A DNA stretch of 64,000 nt from Muribaculum sp. Its GTDB lineage: Bacteria; Bacteroidota; Bacteroidia; Bacteroidales; Muribaculaceae. The stretch spans positions 186,616 through 250,615 of the forward strand of contig JAMPAV010000001.1 in the NCBI GenBank assembly GCA_023667055.1, read 5' to 3'. Both the position numbers and the translations under genes were made by a program. A model generated the notes under the pieces. That model made no database searches. It was not told where the DNA came from and saw only the letters and a list, made by a program, of their open reading frames with translations. How positions within the stretch are numbered: the stretch's first letter is position 1; the number at the start of each line of letters is the position of its first letter. Positions 52,238 to 59,587 of the stretch are shown piece by piece.

Positions 52238-52738
52238 TCAAATCTCTTTTGCTCCCGCCTGGACAATCTCCACCAGTCCGATTCGATATTGTTCGAGACG
52301 TATGTCAAACATCAGATGACGGTCTGTGCCGGTGTCATTGGTGTCAAGATGCACCTTGATGGTCTTCTGTTCTCCCGTTTTAGTCAGATAGGCTTTGTAG
52401 AAGTCTCCGGAATATACATAGCCGGTATCGGAAGACTTATTCACATAGCGCCATGTATTCCTTTGCTCATCCCATTCTCCTACAAAATACCCTAAAATCT
52501 CAATCAATGGCAGTTCAGATTCTTTCACACTCAGTTCCACTGTCTGTTGAGAGGCATCCACATTGATAATTTCCGGATCAAATTCTTCTAAAGTCCCATT
52601 GTCTGTGAAACGCACATCACGATAAAAAGGATGCTGTTCCGGTATAGGGGTATAATCAGTTTCCGAGCATCCTGCAGCAAATCCCATGCCTGAGACCAGC
52701 ATGATCCCGGCTACATACTTCAAAAAATTTCGTCTCAT
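52238..52738 (-). CDS. Small outer-membrane lipoprotein, BACON-like
   Basis: A 166-residue lipoprotein (KYVAGIMLVSGMGFAAGC). The mature part contains 'DPEIINVDASQQTVELSVKESELP' and ends 'DIRLEQYRIGLVEIVQAGAKEI', the strand ending typical of BACON-like or fibronectin-like Bacteroidales domains. Probably surface-exposed or periplasmic; no enzyme motif. It is the last gene of the minus-strand group that starts with the TPR regulator at 57270, but a gap of 64 bp and an own leader make co-transcription uncertain. Confidence 0.6.
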   Translation of the reverse strand: MRRNFLKYVAGIMLVSGMGFAAGCSETDYTPIPEQHPFYRDVRFTDNGTLEEFDPEIINVDASQQTVELSVKESELPLIEILGYFVGEWDEQRNTWRYVNKSSDTGYVYSGDFYKAYLTKTGEQKTIKVHLDTNDTGTDRHLMFDIRLEQYRIGLVEIVQAGAKEI

Positions 52739-52802
52739 GTCTAAATGTTTTTTTACAAATATTAGTTTTCGGAAATAACGTGTCTTGTATTGGGTATATT
52801 GT

Positions 52803-53615
52803 TCAATAATCTTTTAAAAACCGGTCAATATATCCAAAATGCAATGAAAACGAAGTTATGCAGTCATTCCATGATTTTGATGAACCGATTTTCTTTATCT
52901 TTTTAAGGTCAGGGCAGGTTACACGAGGATTACTCTTCGATGCAATTATACTTATACGATGCTTGGAACGGTTGTCATCACCATTGTTATAGTATGAATC
53001 TTCCCAAATTGTCAGTACCGTGCATATAATTGGGTCCGGACCGTTATAACATACAGCAATGGAGGTAACTTTGTCGTTTAATCCGTAATGTTTGAGATTT
53101 GGAATATTGTATGAAAAAAGATAATCGGTCAGTCCATGTTCAATCTTTGTCCCTTTGAAATTGTCATTGTCATACAAAGCTCCAAATCCAAGATACTCGT
53201 CTTTCATATTCTCAAATCCGGAGGCTCTTGTAGAATTTTCATTGACATTTTCGTCATTCATAGAGATAATGTCATCATAAATATTATTCTCTAAGACATC
53301 AGTTTCATCGTAATAATATAATGTTGTGTCATCTAATATTAACATTTGAGCGGAAGGGTTGGAATCAATTTCTGCCATTACTCGTTCAAATTCCTTGTTG
53401 AGATAAGTGAAATTGCCATCTTTGTCAATCCTAACCTCAGATGTATATAATGCACCTTTATATTTGATCTGTTGCGTGAATACTGATTCGCAATTGTTAT
53501 CGAATATATCCAAATGTTCACTATCGGTCGAACAACTATAAAGAAACACTGACAGCACTATTGTTGATATGACGGCGACAATGCCTTTAATTCTTTTTCC
53601 TATGTCTAAAATCAT
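52803..53615 (-). CDS. Lipoprotein with beta/gamma-crystallin-like domain
   Basis: A 270-residue lipoprotein (TIVLSVFLYSC, Cys28). Residues about 140-225 look like a beta/gamma-crystallin unit: 'YLGFGALYDNDNFKGTKIEHGL' (the F/Y-x-x-x-x-F-x-G motif), then 'LFSYNIPNLKHYGLNDKVTSIAV' with the N/D-x-x-S/T-S calcium-binding end. The rest contains 'DKKIKKIGSSKSWNDCITSF'. Such domains are extracellular calcium-binding folds, found among others in peptidase inhibitors. It lies beside the C10 peptidase gene on the same strand with 96 bp between them. An inhibitory or immunity role would be a guess. Confidence 0.6.
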   Translation of the reverse strand: MILDIGKRIKGIVAVISTIVLSVFLYSCSTDSEHLDIFDNNCESVFTQQIKYKGALYTSEVRIDKDGNFTYLNKEFERVMAEIDSNPSAQMLILDDTTLYYYDETDVLENNIYDDIISMNDENVNENSTRASGFENMKDEYLGFGALYDNDNFKGTKIEHGLTDYLFSYNIPNLKHYGLNDKVTSIAVCYNGPDPIICTVLTIWEDSYYNNGDDNRSKHRISIIASKSNPRVTCPDLKKIKKIGSSKSWNDCITSFSLHFGYIDRFLKDY

Positions 53616-53711
53616 GATGGGTAATATTTATTTGTATCAAGTGAAAATTCCTTTGCGTTCGTTATAGAAGTGTGTAATTCTAACGTTTTGTTGATTAATT
53701 TCTTTTACTGA

Positions 53712-54899
53712 TCACAGTTTGATATAAAGTTGTTGTTGAGACTTATTATAAGCTTCACCTTCTCCATACGTGATTTTCCCTGTTGTTGGGTCGGGACGAG
53801 GCACAAAATAGAAGTAGTAGCTTGAGTACCACCCATTGCTTCCAATTTTACCCCATCCCCAGTTGCAATGAATAAGGTTTTCTTCATCTACAGTCTGTAT
53901 CCCATCAATAATCCACATGTGAGCACCGTTATTGCTATGTCCTGACACGATATGTGGAATGCCATTTTTGAGATTGGCGATATATCTTGCCTTATCCAGG
54001 AATCCATCAACTACATCAACAGAGTACCCATTGTCAATAAGGCAGTTTGCAACCGATTTGGCAGTTGAGGAACTGCCTTTGCATCCATATTTGGTTTGAC
54101 AGGTCAAACCAACTTCTTGAAGATATTGTGCAGCTTGGCAAGCTTCTGCATCAGTATAAACTCTATCTCCATATGAATTATGACTGTACTTCAGTAGTCT
54201 GTCAAAATCAATATTCCTGTTTCCATAAAAAGTGCCGTTAAATCTTTTCATTGTTGCCATAAACTCTCCGGCTGCGATTGCACAACACCCTACAAGCCTG
54301 TGGTTTCCTCTTTTTTTACAACTGTCACATGTACAGTATTCGGCAGAATTATTAAACGGTACCTCTTGGTGCCACTCAAACGGTACCAAAGGTCCTATAT
54401 CATAGTATTCGGTTGTTCTCGTGGCTTGCTTCGGTTGGTTAAGTTTATCCTTCAAGATAGAAACAGCTACAGAGGGTGTTGCCTCAATAAAGTCTTTTAG
54501 TGGTGGTATTAAAGCGGTGTCTGATACACATCCGCTTTCTGTATAGCAAAACACCTGCTCGATTCCAGGTGTATTCGAAAGGATAACATACCCTGTACTT
54601 TCACCGAAATCTACAGTGACGGTGTGAATGTCGAAAGTATCTTCATTTGATGATCTTGTCCCGGTTCTAAGGGAATCAGGGATTTGATATGTTTCGCTTG
54701 TGATTTTTTTTATGATTAAATGATTGCCATTTGAACGCGTGTCGTTGTGGAGTTTGTTATAATACTCATAAATGATTTTGGAAATTTTATTGTTATCATA
54801 TGATTCGACAGTCTCTTCCGACTCATATAATATTTCTTGAGAACATCCTGTTGATAGAAACATGATGATGATAAATAATATAGGAAACTTGATTTTCAT
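53712..54899 (-). CDS. C10 family (streptopain-type) cysteine peptidase, lipoprotein
   Basis: A 395-residue protein: lipoprotein signal 'LFIIIMFLSTGC', a propeptide of about 150 residues (DFGESTGYVILSNTPGIEQVF is part of the Spi_N-like inhibitory fold), then the catalytic part. 'VPFEWHQEVPFNN' gives the oxyanion Gln178; 'GNHRLVGCCAIAAGEFMATMKRF' carries the nucleophile Cys205; 'GHSNNGAHMWIIDGI' carries the catalytic His327; 'HCNWGWGKIGSNGWY' is the closing block. The family includes Streptococcus SpeB, Prevotella interpain and the Bacteroides fragilis Bfp enzymes. A small DUF3244 gene and a TPR regulator precede it, a beta/gamma-crystallin lipoprotein follows. Confidence 0.88.
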   Translation of the reverse strand: MKIKFPILFIIIMFLSTGCSQEILYESEETVESYDNNKISKIIYEYYNKLHNDTRSNGNHLIIKKITSETYQIPDSLRTGTRSSNEDTFDIHTVTVDFGESTGYVILSNTPGIEQVFCYTESGCVSDTALIPPLKDFIEATPSVAVSILKDKLNQPKQATRTTEYYDIGPLVPFEWHQEVPFNNSAEYCTCDSCKKRGNHRLVGCCAIAAGEFMATMKRFNGTFYGNRNIDFDRLLKYSHNSYGDRVYTDAEACQAAQYLQEVGLTCQTKYGCKGSSSTAKSVANCLIDNGYSVDVVDGFLDKARYIANLKNGIPHIVSGHSNNGAHMWIIDGIQTVDEENLIHCNWGWGKIGSNGWYSSYYFYFVPRPDPTTGKITYGEGEAYNKSQQQLYIKL

Positions 54900-54956
54900 A
54901 ATGTATTATATGTATATTATAAATTAAATTTGTACATTGGTGTAAAGTGTTAAATA

Positions 54957-55357
54957 TTAATTTATTAACAAATCGCCACGAAATTCTTTGCCAACTAATG
55001 ATATGGCGGATACATTATATATTCCGGGGTTAAGTATTATAGGTGATGAACTATTGACGGATATTGATTGGATTGTTTCGCATTCTCCAGTTCAATAGAC
55101 GCGAAATGCAGGGTAAATACTCCTTCTACTGTTTCCGATTCTAAAAAAATAGCCTCTCCATCATAAGATATTTCAAGTTGCTCTCTTGAGGGAGATCTTT
55201 TACGGTCGGATTTGTTGTGAGTGGTTCTAAGGATTCCGTTTTCCGAGACTGGTTTCGGGTTGTTTTGAGCACTATTGCTGTCCGCAGTGCATAATTGGAT
55301 TGATGTTGTAATGCAAAACATCAACAAGAAAATTTTTTTGATAAATTCTGGTTTCAT
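54957..55357 (-). pseudogene. DUF3244-like secreted protein, frameshifted
   Basis: The frame begins MKPEFIKKIFLLMFCITTSI (signal peptide) and reads to 55037 as '...GVFTLHFASIELENAKQSNQ', ending early. In another frame the last 100 bases encode 'ISVNSSSPIILNPGIYNVSAISLVGKEFRGDLLIN' and end at a TAA (54957-54959). This tail aligns with the C-terminus of the intact DUF3244 paralogue at 21832 (VKVNLDSGLYNVTSE...GEILIF), so one gene has been split by a shift near 55083-55095. It could be a real pseudogene, an assembly error or programmed shifting. Position behind the TPR regulator matches the 20-kb cluster. Confidence 0.75.
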
Positions 55358-55578
55358 GATAGTTGATATTTTGAGTGCAAAGTTATATAATCGTAAACAA
55401 AAAGTCAAATATAACGTTAAAATTAATCTATCATAAATCTATCACGAGACCTATCCAATTTCTATCTTGTTGTTAATATGTTGATATATGGTTTAATATG
55501 GAGTTTGATAAATGTTGTTGTTAACTTGTTAAACGGTAGAAATGTTGAAGCGCATTGTTGATATAGGCCTATAAGTTG

Positions 55579-57270
55579 CTATCCAAATATTCTCAAATAA
55601 TCGTTTAATCTGATTGAATCACTTTCTTTGATCCGGGCTTTGAGCCGGGATTTGCGATTATATACTGCACTTGTCTGTATACCGTAAAATACTGCAATTG
55701 TTCTGGTACTAAATTCAAGATACAGATATAAAAAAAGACTTTTGTCGTCTTCGCTAAGATTATGGACTTCTCTTTTAAAAGAAGAGTATAGATTGTTGGA
55801 TTTCCTATCCACATGTTCTTCTAATTTACAGATACACTCTCTGTCAGTAAAAAATTGTATAAGCTGCTTTACCTTTTTATATTTATCTTTATTTGCCAAC
55901 TTAGACGATCCAGAGTCTTGATAATAGTCATCACATAGCGCGTTTATTTCAGAATATTTTTCAGTCAGAATGATTTCAAATGGGTCATCTTTTGCATCAT
56001 TTGTGTCGGAAGACTTGGACGTTTTCTCTATTTGTAATTTAATATCATTTTTGATGCAACTTATGTTTTCAATCAGTCTTTCGTTTTCGATTTCAATACT
56101 CCGAATACGTATCTTTAATTTTATAATTATAAGGATTGCCAATGTTAAAATTACAAAAGAAAGAAAAACATATATTAAAAGTTTATTTTTATTTCTTAGA
56201 CTATCCAATTCTTTCTTAGACTCTTGATAATGTTTTATGGATTCTGAAACATTATTATGAAGAATTACTGCCAGAACACTGTCTTGTTCATTTTTATATA
56301 GATTTAGTAATCTATATGCGTCCTCATATTTCCCCTCTTTCGCAAAAGTGTAGAAATTTGGTTTGATTTTATTTGCATTCTCAAGATCTGATATTAATTT
56401 TTTATCTTGTTTTGTTATTTTTTCTTCATTAAGTAATGAAAGAGCTGTTACAATATTATCGATGTCGCTATCATTGATTAAATCCTTGTTGAGATTGTAT
56501 GTGAGTGTATAATAATGAATGGACTCCGAGAAATTCCTCTGACAATATGAAGATAATGCAATTAAATAGGTTGATTCTTCTATCAGTAGAGAGTCTTTTA
56601 TTTGGGATGCAAGTCTTCTTAATTTATTTGCAATGCTTACAGATTTGTTATATTGACCATTGTTATGGTATGCACAAGCAATGTCGTATTTAGAATAATT
56701 TATCCAGTCTGTATGTCCTGTCTTGGAAAATGCCTTGTATGATTCTTTTGCGTATTTAAGTTGAGATGATCCATCCATCAATTGTTTATAAAGCAAAAAT
56801 AGTCCTCTGTTGCATTGTCCTTCCCATAGATAGAATCCATTATAATGAGCTATCTCAGCCCCTTTTGAGAATGAAACGGCTGCCTCTCCAAGTTTCCCAT
56901 CATTCAATTGTATCATTCCTTTTAAAAATAAGGATCTGGAAGCTTCTTCTTTGTTGTTGTTTTTCATGAAGAAGTCAACAGCGTTGCTTATTATGCTGTC
57001 ATTGCCATCATCAATGAAGTTTTTGTACCGTGCGTGTGTTATCAGCATGTTGAAAAGTGCCCTGTTGTATCCTGATAACTTGTTAATTGAATTTAGACGT
57101 TCCAAAAGAATAAGTGCCGAGTCAGGATGCTCTTCCATGATGCTGTCTGCATATAATAGACGAGTATCTGTTTTTGGATTGCAACTTGATGAAAAGCATA
57201 GAACTATGATTCCTAATCCTAATGTGATTAGTCGGTAAATTATTCTTTTTTTACAAAAATCCCAAATCAT
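55579..57270 (-). CDS. Membrane-anchored TPR protein with C-terminal HTH-like segment (second copy)
   Basis: A 563-residue paralogue of the protein at 19976. It has a lipoprotein-like start (LGLGIIVLCFSSSC), TPR-like repeats with the shared phrases 'HPDSALILLERLNSI', 'WEGQCNRGLFLLYKQLMDGSSQLKYAKESYKAFSKTGHTDWINYS' (compare WEGQCARGLFLLYGI... and AFSKANHKDWINWS), a transmembrane helix 'LLIYVFLSFVILTLAILIIIK' near 365, a coiled coil, and the C-terminal 'SSFKREVHNLSEDDKSLFLYLYLEFSTRTIAVFYGIQTSAVYNRKSRLKARIKE'. I prefer the ATG at 57270 over one 36 bases upstream because it leaves a normal signal. It heads the group DUF3244, C10 peptidase, crystallin-like lipoprotein, BACON-like lipoprotein. Confidence 0.8.
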   Translation of the reverse strand: MIWDFCKKRIIYRLITLGLGIIVLCFSSSCNPKTDTRLLYADSIMEEHPDSALILLERLNSINKLSGYNRALFNMLITHARYKNFIDDGNDSIISNAVDFFMKNNNKEEASRSLFLKGMIQLNDGKLGEAAVSFSKGAEIAHYNGFYLWEGQCNRGLFLLYKQLMDGSSQLKYAKESYKAFSKTGHTDWINYSKYDIACAYHNNGQYNKSVSIANKLRRLASQIKDSLLIEESTYLIALSSYCQRNFSESIHYYTLTYNLNKDLINDSDIDNIVTALSLLNEEKITKQDKKLISDLENANKIKPNFYTFAKEGKYEDAYRLLNLYKNEQDSVLAVILHNNVSESIKHYQESKKELDSLRNKNKLLIYVFLSFVILTLAILIIIKLKIRIRSIEIENERLIENISCIKNDIKLQIEKTSKSSDTNDAKDDPFEIILTEKYSEINALCDDYYQDSGSSKLANKDKYKKVKQLIQFFTDRECICKLEEHVDRKSNNLYSSFKREVHNLSEDDKSLFLYLYLEFSTRTIAVFYGIQTSAVYNRKSRLKARIKESDSIRLNDYLRIFG

Positions 57271-57313
57271 GAGGCTTTTTTCCTTGAATTTTATAACCGG
57301 TATCAAAAATCAG

Positions 57314-57371
57314 GTTTCGCAAGCTCACTTAAGCTTTAAACTTTTAAACTCTTAAATTGAACTTGCGAAAC
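57314..57371. repeat. Inverted repeat GTTTCGCAAG / CTTGCGAAAC
   Basis: Ten-base perfect arms enclose AAACTTTTAAACTCTTAAAT-type heptamer sequence; between the TPR regulator (start 57270) and the end of the endonuclease gene (57377), hence a likely terminator of the latter. Confidence 0.7.
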
Positions 57372-57376
57372 TTAAT

Positions 57377-58468
57377 TTAAAAGATTAATGTCTTCTGCGA
57401 ATGCGCCCCGCAGTGAACTATTACAAGTCCGGTTGCCGGAATCGTGACGACGTCTCCTGATCGTGGCTGTGCCAACATGAGCAATATGCGCCCGGAAATG
57501 TCCATTACGGTAAGCGGACGGTTTGAGTCGCGCAAGATTTGGATTTCTCCCCCCTCGATTTTATATACTGGGCTTTCATCGGCATCTATGGCATTCACGC
57601 CGTTCTGGTCATCGATGAAGAAGATGTCGCTGCTGAGGTTGCCCCACACATATTCGGCAAGCTTAGGGAAGTCAACGAATGGATTGCGGTTGCCCTGACA
57701 GGTTTCCACCGCATCGTTGCGTGCTATTTCCTTTTCACTGATGGGATCCTTGCGCGACCATTCCAGAAGCATCTCTATCGCCCATTCGGTCAGCGTAGGA
57801 TATGTGGCCTTCACAAACATCGTGTTGCAAGGTTTACCGGTGTTGTCATAACCGGGACCCCACTCCAGACCGTCATACACCGTAGCCACATAGAAGATGG
57901 AGCGCGCGAAGTCCCCCTTGTATTCATCAGCGGGCTCAAACACCTTGTAGGCGTCGCCGCCTGTCTCAGCAGACGGAGTGCCAACTTTTGTCACGCCGTT
58001 GTCGAAACTTGCAGTTGCCACGATGCCGAAAGGATAGTTGCTTTTGGCGTTGTTGGCGGATCCATCGGAGGGGAAGAGGTTCCACATGTCGCTGTAGCAG
58101 GGGGTGTATTCCACATCATTGTTCTTCTTCCACCATGACTTCGGCACCGAGTGCTCGCGTTGCATCTTGTTGGCTGAAAATGCCTGTTTGCCGGTCTGGT
58201 TGTCGTGGATAAGATAGACGTTATCGCTATACATGTCCCAGAAACGGCGTTCGCCATCGTAAAGATCAGGGTAAATGTCAGATACAATCCAATAGTTGGG
58301 AAGGTCGGAATAATTCAGTTTTGTATGTGTCTCCACACATCTTTTGGCTGCCTCCTTGAGGCGCTCTCTGGCGGTGCCGTCCATGTCATCGTAATAGCCC
58401 GGCTTGTAGTCGGCATTGGCAAGCGAGAGGGAGAGGACTGCAAGTGACAAAGAGAAAAATCTTTTCAT
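57377..58468 (-). CDS. Secreted endonuclease I with T9SS-type tail
   Basis: A 363-residue exported nuclease of the EndA/NucM family. Signal peptide MKRFFSLSLAVLSLSLANA; 'FSANKMQREHSVPKSWW' contains the active-site R104-E-H106, 'YTPCYSDMWNLFPSDGSANNAKSNYPFGIV' is the metal and substrate block (His of the usual DLHNLFP is Trp here), 'ARSIFYVATVY' and 'LLEWSRKDPISEKEIARND' complete the fold. After residue 290 a separate tail follows, 'IQILRDSNRPLTVMDISGRILLML...TIPATGLVIVHCGAHSQKTLIF', with the pattern of a type IX C-terminal signal. It probably degrades extracellular DNA at the cell surface. Stand-alone gene. Confidence 0.88.
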   Translation of the reverse strand: MKRFFSLSLAVLSLSLANADYKPGYYDDMDGTARERLKEAAKRCVETHTKLNYSDLPNYWIVSDIYPDLYDGERRFWDMYSDNVYLIHDNQTGKQAFSANKMQREHSVPKSWWKKNNDVEYTPCYSDMWNLFPSDGSANNAKSNYPFGIVATASFDNGVTKVGTPSAETGGDAYKVFEPADEYKGDFARSIFYVATVYDGLEWGPGYDNTGKPCNTMFVKATYPTLTEWAIEMLLEWSRKDPISEKEIARNDAVETCQGNRNPFVDFPKLAEYVWGNLSSDIFFIDDQNGVNAIDADESPVYKIEGGEIQILRDSNRPLTVMDISGRILLMLAQPRSGDVVTIPATGLVIVHCGAHSQKTLIF

Positions 58469-58487
58469 AAGATAGGTATATTATAGT

Positions 58488-58571
58488 CATGTCGAAGCAT
58501 GTCGAATCGTGTCGAATCATGTCCTATCATGAGTTGACATGCTTCGGCATGCTTCGACATGATTCGACATG
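58488..58571. repeat. 10-bp-periodic inverted array (GTCGAAGCAT units)
   Basis: Left arm 58488-58523 holds direct 10-mers GTCGAAGCAT, GTCGAATCGT, GTCGAATCAT; right arm 58536-58571 holds the reverse complements GCTTCGGCAT, GCTTCGACAT, GATTCGACAT. The 36-base arms pair with about five mismatches. Lies directly behind deoC and before the endonuclease start. Confidence 0.9.
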
Positions 58572-58581
58572 CTTTAATGAT

Positions 58582-59460
58582 TTAGAAATATTTCACTTCG
58601 TTTCCTTCGAGACTTGACAGGACTGCGTTGGCAAGTGAGCTTGCACCGATACGGAAGAGGTCGTGGCAGAGCCATTCGTCGCCAAGCACTTCCTTCACGA
58701 TTGCGAAGTATTTGAGCGCCTCCTCTGTGGTGCGCACACCGCCGGAGCATTTGAAACCGACCTTGCGGCCTGTGGCCTGGTAATACTCCTTGATGCACTG
58801 GCACATCACCCATGCCGCCTCCAGGCTTGCGCCCGGATAGATCTTGCCTGTTGAGGTCTTCAGGAAATCAGCTTCGCTGTAGAGCGAGAGTATGGATGCA
58901 CGCTTGATGTCCTCGGCTGTCTTGAGAAGTCCTGTCTCAAGAATCACTTTCAGTGTGGCATCGCGGGCTGCGCGTTTCATCTCTATGATCTCGTCGCTTA
59001 GGCCTTCATAGTCGCTATCTTTGTACATTCCCACCGGGAAGACGATATCCACTTCATCTGCGCCACCTAACACTGCCATTGCCACGTCTGCCACCTTCAC
59101 TTCAAGGAAAGTCTGGGCGCTCGGAAAACATCCGGCTACAACTGCGATATCCACTCCGGGCACATCCAAAGTGTTGCGCACTACCTCTGCGAAATTGGAA
59201 TATACGCAGATGGCTGCCACGTTCTTATACTGTGGGTAGTCGCTGTCGAAACTGTTCACCTTCTCGGTGAAAGCCTGCACGCTGCGTACGCTGTCTTCTG
59301 TGGCAAGGGTGGTGAGATCGATTGAGTGGAGGAGGAACTCGTAGGTTTCCTTGGAGGCATATTTGCCGCTTTCATCCACTATTTTCTTCACTTCCGCTTT
59401 TACGATTTCGTCATCGCCCGTCACCTTCGACGCTGCGATTGCCTGCTGATATTTATCCAT
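58582..59460 (-). CDS. deoC: Deoxyribose-phosphate aldolase
   Basis: A 292-residue class I aldolase that splits 2-deoxyribose-5-phosphate in nucleoside catabolism. 'VAAICVYSNFAEVVRNTLD', 'VAGCFPSAQTFLEVKVADVAMAVLGGADEVDIVFPVGMY', 'LKVILETGLLKTAEDIKRASILSLYSEADFLKTSTGKIYPGASLEAAWVM' with the Schiff-base Lys in FLKTSTGK, and 'VGFKCSGGVRTTEEALKYFAIVKEVLG' with the second Lys. The start at 59460 (MDKYQQAIAASK) is chosen because the upstream in-frame DNA is heptamer repeat without an ATG. It is longer than the E. coli enzyme (259) and belongs to the larger Bacteroidota group. Confidence 0.93.
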   Translation of the reverse strand: MDKYQQAIAASKVTGDDEIVKAEVKKIVDESGKYASKETYEFLLHSIDLTTLATEDSVRSVQAFTEKVNSFDSDYPQYKNVAAICVYSNFAEVVRNTLDVPGVDIAVVAGCFPSAQTFLEVKVADVAMAVLGGADEVDIVFPVGMYKDSDYEGLSDEIIEMKRAARDATLKVILETGLLKTAEDIKRASILSLYSEADFLKTSTGKIYPGASLEAAWVMCQCIKEYYQATGRKVGFKCSGGVRTTEEALKYFAIVKEVLGDEWLCHDLFRIGASSLANAVLSSLEGNEVKYF

Positions 59461-59467
59461 TTGTGCT

Positions 59468-59495
59468 AATTTTGAATTTTGAATTTTGAATTTTG
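59468..59495. repeat. Tandem 7-bp repeat AATTTTG x4 before deoC
   Basis: Four perfect units (CAAAATT on the coding strand) end 7 bases before the deoC start codon; same unit family as at apt and at the glycosyltransferase gene. Confidence 0.92.
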
Positions 59496-59587
59496 AGCTA
59501 AGAGAATGTGCAAAATAATAAAAAAAATCGTGACTCTCCAAGAAAATTTGTTAATTTTGCATCATAATTTTGTATGCCGGCAATCTT

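Noticed and set aside
58582..59541. Longer deoC starting at a TTG
   Set aside because: Would translate the heptamer repeat into SKFKIQNSKL; the ATG at 59460 matches the family start.
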